Shown: positions 33,434 through 44,309 of the stretch, in pieces
Position numbering within the stretch: position 1 is the stretch's first letter
How the letters are laid out: each line of letters starts with the position of its first letter
NCBI RefSeq assembly: GCF_006716745.1
Contig: NZ_VFPP01000001.1
Coordinates: 5,963,386 to 6,027,385 of the forward strand
Reading direction: 5' to 3'
Source of the DNA: Saccharothrix saharensis
GTDB taxonomy: Bacteria; Actinomycetota; Actinomycetes; Mycobacteriales; Pseudonocardiaceae
Length of the DNA: 64,000 nucleotides
Notes under the pieces: model-generated
Databases searched by the model: none
Told to the model about the DNA's origin: nothing
What the model saw: only the letters and a program-made list of their open reading frames with translations
Made by a program: the position numbers and the translations under genes

Positions 33434-35083
33434 GTGACTCCCGCTGCGCTCGCTGAACTGGTCCGTGCGACGGCCGTGGACGTGCTGTCCGCCCGCGGCC
33501 TCGACCCCGCCGCCCTGCCCACGGCGGTCACGATCGAGCGCCCCCGCAACCCCGAGCACGGCGACTACGCCACGAACCTGGCCCTGCAGACCGCCAAGAA
33601 GGTCGGCGTGACGTCCCGCGACCTGGCCGGCTGGCTGGCCGACGCGCTGACCGGCACCGACGCCATCTCGTCGGTCGAGGTCGCAGGCCCGGGCTTCCTG
33701 AACCTGCGGCTCGCCGCGGACGCGCAGGGCGCGATCGTGCGCGACGTGCTCGCGGCGGGCGAGGCCTACGGCCGCGGCGACCAGCTCGCCGGCACCCGGA
33801 TCAACCTGGAGTTCGTCTCGGCGAACCCGACCGGCCCCATCCACCTGGGCGGCACCCGCTGGGCCGCGGTCGGCGATGCGCTGGGCCGCATCCTCACCGC
33901 CAACGGCGGCGAGGTCACCCGCGAGTACTACTTCAACGACGCGGGCGCGCAGATCGACCGGTTCGTCCGGTCCCTGATCGCCGCCGCGAAGGGCGAGCCC
34001 GCGCCGGAGGACGGCTACGCGGGCGGCTACATCGGCGACATCGCCGCCGAGGTGCTCCGGCAGGAGCCCGGCGCGCTGACCGGCGAGGACTCGCACGAGG
34101 TGTTCCGCCGCATCGGCGTGAACCTCATGTTCGAGGAGATCAAGAAGGACCTGCACGACTTCGGCACCGACTTCGACGTCTTCTTCCACGAGGACTCGCT
34201 GCACAGGTCGGGCGCGGTCACGAAGGCCGTCGAGCAGCTCAAGGGCTCCGGTGCGCTGTACTTCGAGAACGGCGCGTGGTGGCTGCGGTCCACCGAGTTC
34301 GGCGACGACAAGGACCGCGTGGTCATCAAGAGCGACGGTGACCCGGCGTACATCGCCGGTGACATCGCGTACCTGGTGGACAAGCGGTCGCGCGGCTTCG
34401 ACCTGTGCATCTACATGCTCGGCGCGGACCACCACGGCTACATCGGCAGGCTCAAGGCCGCCGCCTCGGCGCTGGGCGACGACCCGGCGTCGGTGGAGGT
34501 GCTGATCGGGCAGATGGTGAACCTGGTCAGCGAGGGCAAGCCGGTGCGGATGAGCAAGCGCGCGGGCACCGTGATCACCATGCAGGACCTGGTGGACGCG
34601 GTCGGCGTGGACGCCGCCCGGTACGCCATGAGCCGGTCGTCGGTCGACTCGTCCCTCGACATCGACCTGGACCTGCTGCGCAAGCGCAGCAACGACAACC
34701 CGGTCTTCTACGTGCAGTACGCGCACTCGCGGATCTGCTCGGTGCTGCGCAACGCGGCCGACCTGGGCATGACCGGGAACGAGTCCTTCGAGCTGCTGCG
34801 GCACGACCGCGAGGGCGACCTGATCCGCACCGTCGGCGAGTTCCCGCGCGTCGTCGCCACCGCCGGTGAGCTGCGCGAACCGCACCGCATCGCGCGATAC
34901 CTGGAGGAGTTGGCAGGCACCTTGCACCGGTTCTACGACACCCCCGAGTGCCGCGTGCTGCCGCGCGGCGACGACGAGGCGACCGAGGTCCAGCGGGCCC
35001 GGTTGAGCCTGTGCACGGCGACGCGCCAGGTGTTCGCCAACGGCCTCGCGCTGCTGGGCGTGACCGCGCCGGAGCGCATGTGA
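33434..35083 (+). CDS. argS: Arginyl-tRNA synthetase
   Basis: A 549-residue class I synthetase that charges tRNA-Arg. The HIGH-equivalent is [13 protein letters not shown] and the KMSKS-equivalent is VRMSKRAGT. The N-terminal Add-1 domain (residues 1-90) and the C-terminal helical anticodon-binding domain (about 430-549) are complete. The GTG start agrees with the Add-1 domain. It heads the argS-lysA-hom-thrC-thrB operon; its stop overlaps the lysA ATG (TGATG). Confidence 0.97.
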   Translation: MTPAALAELVRATAVDVLSARGLDPAALPTAVTIERPRNPEHGDYATNLALQTAKKVGVTSRDLAGWLADALTGTDAISSVEVAGPGFLNLRLAADAQGAIVRDVLAAGEAYGRGDQLAGTRINLEFVSANPTGPIHLGGTRWAAVGDALGRILTANGGEVTREYYFNDAGAQIDRFVRSLIAAAKGEPAPEDGYAGGYIGDIAAEVLRQEPGALTGEDSHEVFRRIGVNLMFEEIKKDLHDFGTDFDVFFHEDSLHRSGAVTKAVEQLKGSGALYFENGAWWLRSTEFGDDKDRVVIKSDGDPAYIAGDIAYLVDKRSRGFDLCIYMLGADHHGYIGRLKAAASALGDDPASVEVLIGQMVNLVSEGKPVRMSKRAGTVITMQDLVDAVGVDAARYAMSRSSVDSSLDIDLDLLRKRSNDNPVFYVQYAHSRICSVLRNAADLGMTGNESFELLRHDREGDLIRTVGEFPRVVATAGELREPHRIARYLEELAGTLHRFYDTPECRVLPRGDDEATEVQRARLSLCTATRQVFANGLALLGVTAPERM

Positions 35084-36507
35084 TGCGCGCGCACCCGGCC
35101 GGTCCCCGGCACGCCGACGTCCTCGTCCCCGCCAACACCGCCGGCAACCGGCCCTCGTCCGCACGGGACCTGGACGCGCTGCACCCGCAGGTCTGGCCGC
35201 GCAACGCCGAGCGCGGCGACGACGGCGCGGTGCGGTTCGCCGGCGTGGACGTGCGGCAGCTCGCCCAGGACCACGGCACCCCGCTGTTCGTGATGGACGA
35301 GGCCGACTTCCGCGCCCGCTGCCGCGAGCACGCCGAGGCGTTCGGCGACCCGACCCGGGTCCACTACGCGTCCAAGGCGTTCCTGTCCGTCGCGGTGGCC
35401 CGGTGGGTCGCCGAGGAGGGCCTGAGCATCGACGTGGCCAGCGGCGGCGAGCTGGCCGTGGCGCTGCGCGCGGAGTTCCCGCCCGAGCGCATCGCGCTGC
35501 ACGGCAACAACAAGTCCGTGGCCGAGCTGACCGCCGCGGTCGAGGCCGGTGTCGGCGCGGTCGTGCTGGACTCGTTCTACGAGATCGCCCGGCTCGACCA
35601 GGTGGCCCGCGAGCGCGGCCGGGTGCAGCCGGTGATGATCCGGGTGACGGTCGGCGTCGAGGCGCACACGCACGAGTTCATCGCCACCGCGCACGAGGAC
35701 CAGAAGTTCGGCTTCTCGCTGTCCTCCGGCGACGCGGCCGAGGCGGCCCGCCGGGTGCTGAAGTCCGAAGGCCTGCGGCTGATCGGCCTGCACAGCCACA
35801 TCGGCTCGCAGATCTTCGACGCCAGCGGGTTCGAGGTCGCCGCGCGCCGGGTCATCGGGCTGCTCGCCGAGCTGCGCGACGAGCACGGTGACGCGATCCT
35901 CGATCACGTCACGACGGTGGACCTCGGCGGCGGCCTCGGCATCGCCTACACCCCCGACGACGACCCGCCGCCGCCCGCGGAGCTGGCCCGTCAGTTGCAG
36001 AACATCGTGGCCAAGGAGTGCGAGCACGCCGAGCTGCCCGCGCCGAAGATCGCGGTCGAGCCGGGCCGCGCCATCGTCGGCCCCGGCACGGTGACGCTGT
36101 ACGAGGTGGGCACCATCAAGGACGTCCAGCTCGACGCGGGCGTGGTCCGCCGGTACGTCAGCGTGGACGGCGGCATGAGCGACAACATCCGCACCGCGCT
36201 CTACGACGCGGTCTACGACTGCAAGCTGGTCTCGCGCGCCGCGGGCGAGGACGCGCGGCCCGTGCTGTGCCGGGTCGTGGGCAAGCACTGCGAGTCCGGC
36301 GACGTGGTCGTGCGCGACTGCTGGCTGCCCGACGACCTCGCGCCCGGCGACCTGATCGCGGTCGCCGCCACCGGCGCGTACTGCTACTCGATGGCCAGCG
36401 GCTACAACCGACTCCCCCGGCCCGCGCTCACCGCGGTCGTGGACGGCCAGGCCCGGTTGCTGCTGCGCCGGGAGACCGAGGAAGACCTGTTCCGCCTGGA
36501 GGTATGA
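35083..36507 (+). CDS. lysA: Diaminopimelate decarboxylase
   Basis: A 474-residue PLP enzyme converting meso-diaminopimelate to lysine. The Schiff-base Lys lies in [28 protein letters not shown] and the catalytic CESGDVV with [10 protein letters not shown] are all present. The ATG at 35083 overlaps the argS stop. The N-terminal 45 residues are a family-typical extension in actinobacteria. Confidence 0.97.
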   Translation: MRAHPAGPRHADVLVPANTAGNRPSSARDLDALHPQVWPRNAERGDDGAVRFAGVDVRQLAQDHGTPLFVMDEADFRARCREHAEAFGDPTRVHYASKAFLSVAVARWVAEEGLSIDVASGGELAVALRAEFPPERIALHGNNKSVAELTAAVEAGVGAVVLDSFYEIARLDQVARERGRVQPVMIRVTVGVEAHTHEFIATAHEDQKFGFSLSSGDAAEAARRVLKSEGLRLIGLHSHIGSQIFDASGFEVAARRVIGLLAELRDEHGDAILDHVTTVDLGGGLGIAYTPDDDPPPPAELARQLQNIVAKECEHAELPAPKIAVEPGRAIVGPGTVTLYEVGTIKDVQLDAGVVRRYVSVDGGMSDNIRTALYDAVYDCKLVSRAAGEDARPVLCRVVGKHCESGDVVVRDCWLPDDLAPGDLIAVAATGAYCYSMASGYNRLPRPALTAVVDGQARLLLRRETEEDLFRLEV

Positions 36508-36510
36508 GAA

Positions 36511-37818
36511 GTGGCAAGCCACGAGGGCAAACCGATCCGGGTCGCGTTGCTGGGCTGCGGCACCGTCGGCACCGAGGTGGTCCGGCTGCTCATCGACCAG
36601 GCGGCCGACCTGACCGCACGCGTCGGCGCGCCGGTCGAGCTGGCCGGCATCGCCGTGCGCAAGCCGAACAAGCACCGCGAGGTGCCGGCCGAGCTGCTCA
36701 CGACCGACGCCGAGGCCCTGGTCACGACCGACGACGTGGACGTGGTCGTGGAGGTCATCGGCGGCATCGAGCCCGCCCGCGCGCTGCTGCTCTCGGCGCT
36801 GCGCGCGGGCAAGTCCGTGGTGACCGCGAACAAGGCGCTGCTGGCCGAGCACTCGGCCGAGCTGTTCGAGGCCGCCGACGGCTCCGGCGCGGACCTGTAC
36901 TTCGAGGCCGCGGTCGCGGGCGCGATCCCGCTGCTGCGGCCGCTGCGCGAGTCGCTGGCCGGTGACCGCATCACCAGGGTGATGGGCATCGTCAACGGCA
37001 CCACGAACTTCATCCTCTCGGGCATGGACTCCACCGGGGCGAGCTACGCCGAGACCCTGGAGGAGGCGACCCGGCTCGGGTACGCCGAGGCCGACCCGAC
37101 CGCGGACGTCGACGGGTTCGACGCCGCGTCCAAGGCCGCCATCCTCGCGTCGCTGGCCTTCCACAGCCGCGTCACGGCCGCCGACGTGCACCGCGAGGGC
37201 ATCGCGTCGGTCAGCGCCGCCGACATCGCCGCCGCCAAGGCGCTGGGCCGCACGGTGAAGCTGCTGGCCATCTGCGAGCGGGTCACGCACGACGACGGCG
37301 AGGGCATCTCCGTGCGGGTGCACCCGGCGATGATCCCGACCTCCCACCCGCTGGCGAGCGTGCACGGCGCGTTCAACGCGGTGTTCGTGGAGGCCGACGC
37401 GGCCGGCGAGATGATGTTCTACGGCCAGGGCGCGGGTGGCGCGCCGACGGCCAGCGCGGTGCTCGGCGACCTCGTCGCCGTGGCGCGCAACCGGACGCAC
37501 CGCGGCCGCGGCCCGCGCGAGTCGGCCTACGCCGGCCTGCCCGTGCGGCCGATGGGCCAGACGCCCACGCGGTATCACATCAGCCTCGACGTCGCCGACC
37601 GGGCGGGCGTGTTGTCGCAGGTCGCGGCGGTGTTCGCGGAGCACGACGTGAGCATCGCGGCGGTGCGGCAGGAGGGCCGGGTCGACGACGCCAGCCTGGT
37701 GATCGTCACCCACGCCGCGACCGACGCGGCGCTGCGGTCGACCGTCGACAAAATCGGCGGGCTGCCCGTGGTTCGGGAAGTGGTCAGCGTGATGAGGGTG
37801 GAAGGCGAAGAGAGTTGA
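36511..37818 (+). CDS. hom: Homoserine dehydrogenase
   Basis: A 435-residue NAD(P)-dependent enzyme reducing aspartate semialdehyde to homoserine, the branch to threonine and methionine. [15 protein letters not shown] is the nucleotide-binding loop, [12 protein letters not shown] and [16 protein letters not shown] the active site, and residues 355-430 ([17 protein letters not shown]) a C-terminal ACT domain for threonine feedback. The GTG lies three bases after lysA, inside a GGAGG context. Confidence 0.97.
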   Translation: MASHEGKPIRVALLGCGTVGTEVVRLLIDQAADLTARVGAPVELAGIAVRKPNKHREVPAELLTTDAEALVTTDDVDVVVEVIGGIEPARALLLSALRAGKSVVTANKALLAEHSAELFEAADGSGADLYFEAAVAGAIPLLRPLRESLAGDRITRVMGIVNGTTNFILSGMDSTGASYAETLEEATRLGYAEADPTADVDGFDAASKAAILASLAFHSRVTAADVHREGIASVSAADIAAAKALGRTVKLLAICERVTHDDGEGISVRVHPAMIPTSHPLASVHGAFNAVFVEADAAGEMMFYGQGAGGAPTASAVLGDLVAVARNRTHRGRGPRESAYAGLPVRPMGQTPTRYHISLDVADRAGVLSQVAAVFAEHDVSIAAVRQEGRVDDASLVIVTHAATDAALRSTVDKIGGLPVVREVVSVMRVEGEES

Positions 37819-38918
37819 CGCCGCAAGCGACCGTCGGCGGAGCCGACAACCGAACGACAGTGCGGCCGGGGTGGCCCGGCATCATCCACGCCTACGCGGA
37901 CCGGATCCACCTCCCCGAGGGCGCCGAGGTCGTCACCCTCCACGAAGGCGGCACGCCCCTGGTGGCCGCCGAGCACCTGTCGGAGCTCACCGGCTGCCAG
38001 GTCTACGTCAAGGTCGAGGGTGCGAACCCGACCGGCTCGTTCAAGGACCGCGGCATGACCGTGGCCATGACGCACGCGCTGGCCAGCGGCATCCGCGCGG
38101 TGATCTGCGCGTCGACCGGCAACACGTCGGCCAGCGCGGCGGCGTACGCGGCCAAGGCGGGCCTCACCGCCGCGGTGCTCGTCCCGCGCGGCAAGATCGC
38201 GCTGGGCAAGCTCGCCCAGGCGGTGGCGCACGGCGCGAAGATCCTCCAGATCGACGGCAACTTCGACGACTGCCTGGAGCTGGCCTCCAAGACGTCGACC
38301 GAGTACCCGATCACGCTGGTGAACTCGGTCAACCCGGTGCGGCTGATCGGCCAGAAGACCGCCGCGTGGGAGATCTGCGACGTGCTGGGCCGCGCGCCCG
38401 ACGTCCACTGCCTGCCGGTCGGCAACGCGGGCAACATCACCGCGTACTGGCGCGGTTACTCGGACTACCACGCCGACGGCGTGACGGCCTCGACGCCGCG
38501 CATGTTCGGCTTCCAGGCCGCGGGCTCCGCGCCGCTGGTGCTGGGCGAGCCGGTGGCGAACCCGGAGACCATCGCGACCGCCATCCGGGTGGGCAGCCCG
38601 GCGTCGTGGACCGGCGCGGTGGCCGCCAAGGAGGAGTCCGGCGGCCTGTTCGAGGCGGTCACGGACGAGAAGATCCTGGAGGCCTACCGGCTGCTGGCCT
38701 CGACCGAGGGCATCTTCGTCGAGCCCGCGTCCGCGACCAGCGTGGCGGGCCTGCTGGCCACGGCCGCCGACGGCCGGCTGCCCAAGGGCTCCACGGTCGT
38801 CTGCACGGTCACCGGCCACGGCCTGAAGGACCCCGACACGGCCCTGCTGGGCATGCCCCGGGTGGAGCCGGTGCCGGTGGACCCCGGCGCCGTCGCGACC
38901 GCCCTGGAGCTGGCGTGA
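37815..38918 (+). CDS. thrC: Threonine synthase
   Basis: A 367-residue PLP enzyme making threonine from O-phosphohomoserine. The PLP Lys is in [10 protein letters not shown], the phosphate loop is [13 protein letters not shown], and the length is that of the short bacterial type. The TTG start overlaps the hom stop (TTGA), giving translational coupling. Confidence 0.96.
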   Translation: MTPQATVGGADNRTTVRPGWPGIIHAYADRIHLPEGAEVVTLHEGGTPLVAAEHLSELTGCQVYVKVEGANPTGSFKDRGMTVAMTHALASGIRAVICASTGNTSASAAAYAAKAGLTAAVLVPRGKIALGKLAQAVAHGAKILQIDGNFDDCLELASKTSTEYPITLVNSVNPVRLIGQKTAAWEICDVLGRAPDVHCLPVGNAGNITAYWRGYSDYHADGVTASTPRMFGFQAAGSAPLVLGEPVANPETIATAIRVGSPASWTGAVAAKEESGGLFEAVTDEKILEAYRLLASTEGIFVEPASATSVAGLLATAADGRLPKGSTVVCTVTGHGLKDPDTALLGMPRVEPVPVDPGAVATALELA

Positions 38919-39805
38919 CGGCCCCGGCCGTCCGCGCGCTCCGCGTCACCGTCCCCGCGTCCACCGCGAACCTCGGCTCGGGGTTCGACGCGCTGGGCAT
39001 GGCGCTGGCCCTGCACGACGAGCTGGAGTTCGCCGTGACCGGCGGCGGGCTGGCGGTGGAGGTGTCCGGCGAGGGCGCCGGCGACGTGCCGACCGACGAG
39101 CGCCACCTGGTCGTGCGGGCGTTCCGGGCGGCCTGCGAGCTGGTCGGGGTCGAGGTGCCGGGGCTGCGGCTGACGTGCCGCAACGCCATCCCGCACGCCC
39201 GGGGCCTCGGCTCGTCGGCGGCGGCGGTCGTGGCGGGCGTGGCGGCCGGGTTCGCCCTCGCGGGTCGCGAGTCGGACACGAGCGCGTTGCAACTCGCCGC
39301 GGAGTTCGAGGGCCACGCCGACAACGCGGCGGCGGCCATGTTCGGCGGCGTGGCGATCGCGTGGACGCACGGTGACCGCTACCGCGCGGTCCGCGTGGAG
39401 CCGCACCCCGGCGTGACGCCGGTCGTGCTGGTGCCGGCGGAGGAGTCGTCCACGCACACCACCCGGGGCCTGCTGCCGTCGAAGGTGCCGCACGAGGACG
39501 CCGCGTTCGCCGCGGGCCGGTCCGCGCTGGCCGTGCACGCCCTCGCGAAGGACCCCTCGCTGCTGCTCGACGCGCTGGACGACCGGCTGCACGAGCCGTA
39601 CCGGGAACCCGCGTGGCCTGCGACGACCCGCCTGGTGCGGTCGTTGCGGGAGGCGGGGGTGGCGGCCGCGGTGTCCGGGGCGGGACCCACGGTCCTGGCC
39701 CTGCCACCGGACGGGGTGGTCCCGCCCCGGGTGGACACGGCCGGGTTCGAGACCCGTTCGGTGCCGGTCGACCTGGGCGGGGTCCGGGTTGCGCCACTCG
39801 GCTGA
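38915..39805 (+). CDS. thrB: Homoserine kinase
   Basis: A 296-residue GHMP-family kinase that phosphorylates homoserine. [17 protein letters not shown], the ATP loop [16 protein letters not shown] and the C-terminal [13 protein letters not shown] are conserved. The GTG overlaps the thrC stop (GTGA). It is the last gene of the aspartate-family operon. Confidence 0.96.
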   Translation: MTAPAVRALRVTVPASTANLGSGFDALGMALALHDELEFAVTGGGLAVEVSGEGAGDVPTDERHLVVRAFRAACELVGVEVPGLRLTCRNAIPHARGLGSSAAAVVAGVAAGFALAGRESDTSALQLAAEFEGHADNAAAAMFGGVAIAWTHGDRYRAVRVEPHPGVTPVVLVPAEESSTHTTRGLLPSKVPHEDAAFAAGRSALAVHALAKDPSLLLDALDDRLHEPYREPAWPATTRLVRSLREAGVAAAVSGAGPTVLALPPDGVVPPRVDTAGFETRSVPVDLGGVRVAPLG

Positions 39806-40149
39806 GTGACGCGACGCGCCGCACCCCGGTTGTTGCACCCGGCCGGACCGGCGTCTACCCTCGGGGCCATCAGTCACCGCGCGCACGGGCGCCGGTGTGG
39901 TGCCCGGACGTTCGTTCCGGATCGCATTCCTCCAGTGACTTGGCTCTGTGCCGTATGGACGGGGCCGACGCTGGAAGGCACCCGCTCGCCGTGTGACCGA
40001 AGTCCCGCACCGGAGGACTCCGCTTTCGTGCGCGTTCCGCGCCGTCGCCAGGTCCGCCTGAACCGGGACGAAACTGCCGCGCCGCATTCCGTCGGACGGC
40101 AGGTCCGCTGGATCGCGTAGGAGGCGCGCTCCGGTCAGGAAGGACATGT
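39806..40149. other. Long leader region upstream of rho
   Basis: This 344-base gap separates thrB and rho. It contains no gene I can support. A stretch this long before rho may hold a promoter and a leader where Rho limits its own transcription, as known in other bacteria; I see no clear hairpin series or boxes. Confidence 0.4.
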
Positions 40150-42195
40150 GTGACCAACACCGATGTACTGAGCAGCCAAGCTCCTGCTGCTCCCAACCCC
40201 GCTGCCAGTTCCGGAGCCGAGGAGAACGCTCTGACCACCCCTTCGAACGGCAGCGCCACGCCGCGCAAGCGCGCGGGCCTCTCTGGAATGGTGCTGGCCG
40301 AACTCCGTGAACTCGCAGGTCAGCTGGGCATCACCGGCACGGCCGGCCTCCGCAAGGGCGACCTGATCGCCGCCATCAAGGAGCGGCAGGGCGGCACCTC
40401 CGGTCGGGGCAGTGCCGCGACGCCGCCCAAGGCCGAGAAGAAGGCCGAGGCCCCGAAGGCGGCCGCCGGGAAGGCACCCGCGGTGGAGAAGGCCGTCGAG
40501 GCGCCCGCCGCGGTGGACAAGCCCACCCAGCAGCAGCTCGACGTGACCGACCGCCCCGCCGACGAGGAGGGTGGCCGGCGCGGCAACCGCCGCCGCCGTT
40601 CCGCCAACCGTCCCGCGGGCAGCCCCGAGGCGCCGGCCGCGGACGCGCCGCAGGCCGAGCGCGTCCAGGGCGACCGCCAGCAGGCCGAGCGTCCGGAGCG
40701 CGCCGAGCGCACCGAGCGCCAGGACCGCACCGAGCGCCAGGACCGGGGCGACCGGTCCGAGCGCGGCGACCGGTCCGACCGGGGTGACCGGTCCGACCGC
40801 TCGGAGCAGCGCGAACAGCGCCAGGACCGGGGCGAGCGGGGCAACCGCGGCGACCGGCAGGACCGGGGTGGCCGGGACGACCGCGGCGACCGGGGTGGCC
40901 GTGACCGCGACCAGAACCGCAACCGCCAGCAGAGCGGCCCGGACGACGGCGACGAGGACGGCGGCCGGCGCGGTCGTCGCTTCCGCGACCGCCGCCGTCG
41001 CGGTGGCCGCGGCGAGGACGGCGGTCCCGCCACCGACACCGAGGTGCGCGAGGACGACGTCCTGCTGCCCGTGGCGGGCATCCTCGACGTGCTGGAGAAC
41101 TACGCGTTCGTCCGCACCTCGGGCTACCTGGCCGGGCCGAACGACGTGTACGTGTCGTTGTCGCTGGTCCGCAAGTACGGGCTGCGCCGCGGCGACGCCC
41201 TGATCGGCGCCGTGCGGCAGCCGCGCGACGGCGAGCAGCAGCGCCAGAAGTTCAACCCCCTGGTGCGGGTGGACAAGATCAACGGCCTCGACCCGGAGGA
41301 GTCCCGCAACCGGCCGGACTTCACCAAGCTGACGCCGCTGTACCCGAACGAGCGCCTGCGCCTCGAGACGGAACCGCACATCCTCACCACGCGCGTCATC
41401 GACCTGGTGATGCCGATCGGCAAGGGCCAGCGCGCCCTCGTCGTGTCGCCGCCGAAGGCGGGCAAGACCTCGGTGCTCCAGTCGATCGCCAACGCGATCA
41501 CGAAGAACAACCCCGAGTGCCACCTGATGGTGGTGCTGGTGGACGAGCGCCCCGAAGAGGTCACCGACATGCAGCGGTCGGTGAAGGGCGAGGTCATCGC
41601 CTCCACCTTCGACCGGCCGCCGTCGGACCACACCACGATCTCGGAGCTGGCCATCGAGCGGGCGAAGCGCCTGGTCGAAATGGGTCACGACGTGGTCGTG
41701 CTGCTGGACTCGATCACCCGCCTGGGCCGGGCCTACAACCTCGCGGCCCCCGCGAGCGGCCGGATCCTGTCCGGTGGTGTCGACTCGACCGCGCTGTACC
41801 CGCCCAAGCGGTTCCTGGGCGCGGCCCGCAACATCGAGGGCGGCGGCTCGCTGACCGTCATCGCGACGGCCCTGGTCGAGACCGGGTCCGCGGGCGACAG
41901 CGTGATCTTCGAGGAGTTCAAGGGCACCGGCAACGCCGAGCTCAAGCTCGACCGGAAGATCGCGGACAAGCGGACCTTCCCGGCGGTGGACGTCGACTCG
42001 TCCGGCACCCGCAAGGAAGACCTGCTGCTCTCGCCGGACGAGCTGGCGGTCATGCACAAGCTGCGCCGGGTGCTGCACGCCCTGGACAGCCAGCAGGCCA
42101 TCGACCTGCTGCTGGACCGCCTGCGCAAGAGCCGCACGAACATCGAGTTCCTGATGCAGGTGGCCAAGACCACCCCGGGCGCGGACAACGACTGA
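40150..42195 (+). CDS. rho: Transcription termination factor Rho with Arg/Asp-rich insert
   Basis: A 681-residue Rho, far longer than the 420-residue E. coli protein. Residues 30-75 form the Rho N-terminal helix-extended-loop (MVLAELRELAGQLGITG). Residues 85-295 are a disordered insert rich in ER, DR and GDR repeats. Residues 300-360 are the RNA-binding OB fold (ENYAFVRTSGYLAG). The ATPase follows with SPPKAGKTSVLQ (Walker A), DVVVLLDSITRL (Walker B) and ETGSAGDS (R-loop). Long basic/acidic inserts are typical of high-GC actinobacterial Rho and help RNA binding. The GTG has AGGAAGGAC upstream. Confidence 0.96.
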   Translation: MTNTDVLSSQAPAAPNPAASSGAEENALTTPSNGSATPRKRAGLSGMVLAELRELAGQLGITGTAGLRKGDLIAAIKERQGGTSGRGSAATPPKAEKKAEAPKAAAGKAPAVEKAVEAPAAVDKPTQQQLDVTDRPADEEGGRRGNRRRRSANRPAGSPEAPAADAPQAERVQGDRQQAERPERAERTERQDRTERQDRGDRSERGDRSDRGDRSDRSEQREQRQDRGERGNRGDRQDRGGRDDRGDRGGRDRDQNRNRQQSGPDDGDEDGGRRGRRFRDRRRRGGRGEDGGPATDTEVREDDVLLPVAGILDVLENYAFVRTSGYLAGPNDVYVSLSLVRKYGLRRGDALIGAVRQPRDGEQQRQKFNPLVRVDKINGLDPEESRNRPDFTKLTPLYPNERLRLETEPHILTTRVIDLVMPIGKGQRALVVSPPKAGKTSVLQSIANAITKNNPECHLMVVLVDERPEEVTDMQRSVKGEVIASTFDRPPSDHTTISELAIERAKRLVEMGHDVVVLLDSITRLGRAYNLAAPASGRILSGGVDSTALYPPKRFLGAARNIEGGGSLTVIATALVETGSAGDSVIFEEFKGTGNAELKLDRKIADKRTFPAVDVDSSGTRKEDLLLSPDELAVMHKLRRVLHALDSQQAIDLLLDRLRKSRTNIEFLMQVAKTTPGADND

Positions 42196-42211
42196 CCGCG
42201 TGCGACCCACG

Positions 42212-42244
42212 GGCCCGTCCGGCGCGCACCGCGCCGGGCGGGCC
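42212..42244. terminator. Terminator hairpin after rho
   Basis: GGCCCGTCCGGCGCG (42212-42226) pairs with CGCGCCGGGCGGGCC (42230-42244) with one G-T pair and a 3-base loop, 16 bases past the rho stop and followed by TTC-rich sequence. Confidence 0.7.
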
Positions 42245-42261
42245 TTCGGGCGTTCCGGGGA

Positions 42262-42696
42262 TCAGCAGGGCGGGGCGGCCGACGCCAGGCCGGCCTCGGC
42301 CAGCGCGGCGGTGCGGCGGCGTTCGAGGAAGTACCCGGTGACCAGCAGCACGGTGACCGGCACGCCGACGCCGACCACGGCCACCACGGGCACGCGCACG
42401 CCGTGCAGCAGCACGCCCAGGGTCAGCACGGCGACCAGGTACGGCCAGCGCAGCCACGCGCGCTGCCACCGGGCGGTCCACAGCACGGAGCTCGACGTCG
42501 CGACGCCGACGGCGACGCCCGCGCCGAACACGGGGCTCGACAGGGTGAGGGAGCCCGGCGCACCCAGCAGCAGGCCACCCACTCCGGTGAGACCCAGGAC
42601 GGCGATGCTGAACAGGAGGGGCACGGCCAGCCACGTGGCCAGCGGCAGGGGACGCCCGACAGTGCACAACACCCGGCCAGTGTGGCGTCCGCGCAA
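42262..42696 (-). CDS. Small four-helix membrane protein
   Basis: A protein of up to 144 residues with about four hydrophobic helices (LATWLAVPLLFSIAVLGL, LVAVLTLGVLLHG, VPVVAVVGVGVPVTVLLVTG) and a short basic C-terminal tail. No family is recognised. The start is doubtful: TTG at 42696 gives the longest frame, and GTG starts lie further in. It is inserted in reverse orientation between rho and rpmE, which are usually close neighbours. Confidence 0.5.
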   Translation of the reverse strand: MRGRHTGRVLCTVGRPLPLATWLAVPLLFSIAVLGLTGVGGLLLGAPGSLTLSSPVFGAGVAVGVATSSSVLWTARWQRAWLRWPYLVAVLTLGVLLHGVRVPVVAVVGVGVPVTVLLVTGYFLERRRTAALAEAGLASAAPPC

Positions 42697-42919
42697 CGAC
42701 GTTTGCTGCTCTCTGTAGTTCAGCGGTTACCTCGTGCGCCGAATGGTCGACCACCATCGGCGAACGGTTGTGACGCTCCCCACCGGGAACAAGCGTGGCA
42801 GCCCTGGCGTTGCAGCCGGTGACAGCCGATCTGGCACACTGTCGGGTCGAGTCCGGCTCCGGTTCACCTCGAAGAACCCCAACGAGGACCCGGCGGCCAC
42901 TTAGGAAAGGGACAAGACG

Positions 42920-43132
42920 TTGAAGACCGGCATTCACCCCGAGTACGTGACGACCGAGGTCACCTGCGGTTGCGGCAACACCTTCACCACCCGCAGCACC
43001 AAGACGTCCGGCGCCATCCACGTCGAGATCTGCGCCAACTGCCACCCGTTCTACACGGGCAAGCAGAAGATCCTCGACACCGGTGGCCGGGTCGCGCGCT
43101 TCGAGGCCCGCTACGGCAAGCGCGCCAAGTAG
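42920..43132 (+). CDS. rpmE: 50S ribosomal protein L31 (zinc-binding form)
   Basis: A 70-residue ribosomal protein of the Cys-containing type: VTCGCGNTF and [12 protein letters not shown] supply the zinc ligands. [20 protein letters not shown] is the conserved end. The TTG start follows GGAAAGGGAC. The Cys-containing form is the zinc-replete variant. Confidence 0.96.
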   Translation: MKTGIHPEYVTTEVTCGCGNTFTTRSTKTSGAIHVEICANCHPFYTGKQKILDTGGRVARFEARYGKRAK

Positions 43133-43139
43133 CTGCCAG

Positions 43140-43176
43140 AACGGCGTCCACCCCGAGTGCGCGGGTGGGCGCCGTT
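43140..43176. terminator. Terminator hairpin after rpmE
   Basis: AACGGCGTCCACCC (43140-43153) pairs with GGGTGGGCGCCGTT (43163-43176) with one G-T pair, starting 8 bases after the rpmE stop and followed by GTCGTC. Confidence 0.7.
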
Positions 43177-43231
43177 GTCGTCTCCACACCCCGAAGCACC
43201 TCTCGCCAGACGCTGAGACCGGAGCAAGATC

Positions 43232-44287
43232 GTGACGCTGGACGCCCTGCTGGCCGAGCACGCCGAGCTGGAAGCCAAGCTCGCCGACCCCTCGGTGCAC
43301 GCCGACCAGGCGGGCGCGCGCAAGCTCGGCAAGCGCTACGCCGAGCTGACCCCGATCGTGAAGGCGGCCCGCGAGCTGGAGCAGGCGAGGTCCGACCTGG
43401 AGACCGCCCGCGAGCTGGCCGCCGAGGACCCGGTGTTCGCCGAGGAGGCCGAGGAGCTGGGCAAGGCCGTCCCGGTGCTCGAGTCGAAGCTGACCGAGCT
43501 GCTCCTGCCGCGCGACCCGCACGACGGTGCGGACGTCGTGCTGGAGATCAAGTCCGGTGAGGGCGGCGAGGAGTCGGCGCTGTTCGCGGGCGACCTGCTG
43601 CGCATGTACCTGCGGTACGCCGAACGCCACGGGTGGAAAGCCGAAGTGCTCGACGGCACGGACTCCGACCTGGGCGGCTTCAAGGACGTCACGGTGGCCA
43701 TCAAGAGCCGTGCGGACACGCCGGAGGGCGTGTGGTCGCGGCTGAAGTACGAGGGTGGCGTGCACCGCGTGCAGCGGGTCCCGGTGACCGAGTCGCAGGG
43801 CCGCATCCACACCTCCGCCGCCGGCGTCCTGGTGTTCCCCGAGCTCGACGAGGTCGAGGTCGAGATCGACGAGAACGACCTGCGGGTGGACGTGTTCCGC
43901 TCGTCGGGCAAGGGTGGGCAGAGCGTCAACACGACCGACTCGGCCGTGCGCATCACGCACCTGCCGACCGGCATCGTGGTCTCCTGCCAGAACGAGCGCA
44001 GCCAGCTGCAGAACAAGGCCCGCGCCATGCAGGTGCTGCAGGCCCGGCTGACCGCGTTGGCCGAGGAGAAGCAGCAGCAGGAGGCGTCGGACGCCCGGCG
44101 CTCGCAGATCCGCACGGTGGACCGCTCCGAGCGGGTCCGGACCTACAACTTCCCGGAATCGCGCATCTCCGACCACCGGGTTGGGTACAAAGCCCATAAC
44201 CTGGATCAGGTTCTCGACGGCGACCTGGACGCGCTGCTCGACGCCCTGGCGTCGGCCGACCGCGCGGAGCGGCTCGCCGGCGGGTGA
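43232..44287 (+). CDS. prfA: Peptide chain release factor 1
   Basis: A 351-residue class I release factor recognising UAA and [15 protein letters not shown] carries the GGQ peptidyl-tRNA hydrolysis motif. The codon-recognition tripeptide is in [17 protein letters not shown] instead of the E. coli PAT. Domain order is complete. The GTG has CGGAGC close upstream. Its usual partner prmC lies 2.6 kb away here. Confidence 0.96.
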   Translation: MTLDALLAEHAELEAKLADPSVHADQAGARKLGKRYAELTPIVKAARELEQARSDLETARELAAEDPVFAEEAEELGKAVPVLESKLTELLLPRDPHDGADVVLEIKSGEGGEESALFAGDLLRMYLRYAERHGWKAEVLDGTDSDLGGFKDVTVAIKSRADTPEGVWSRLKYEGGVHRVQRVPVTESQGRIHTSAAGVLVFPELDEVEVEIDENDLRVDVFRSSGKGGQSVNTTDSAVRITHLPTGIVVSCQNERSQLQNKARAMQVLQARLTALAEEKQQQEASDARRSQIRTVDRSERVRTYNFPESRISDHRVGYKAHNLDQVLDGDLDALLDALASADRAERLAGG

Positions 44288-44309
44288 GGCGAGGACGAGG
44301 GGGCGCGCG

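Noticed and set aside
34933..37713. A 926-codon minus-strand open frame across lysA and hom
   Set aside because: Shadow of the aspartate-family operon, which carries all expected catalytic motifs on the plus strand.
39956..39997. A possible short leader peptide (MDGADAGRHPLAV) upstream of rho
   Set aside because: There is no ribosome binding site, no run of regulatory codons and no following attenuator hairpin.
40680..40940. Repetitive DNA resembling a short-repeat array
   Set aside because: It is in-frame low-complexity coding sequence of the Rho insert. The units vary in length and have no spacers, so it is not a CRISPR array; I saw no CRISPR array anywhere in the window.
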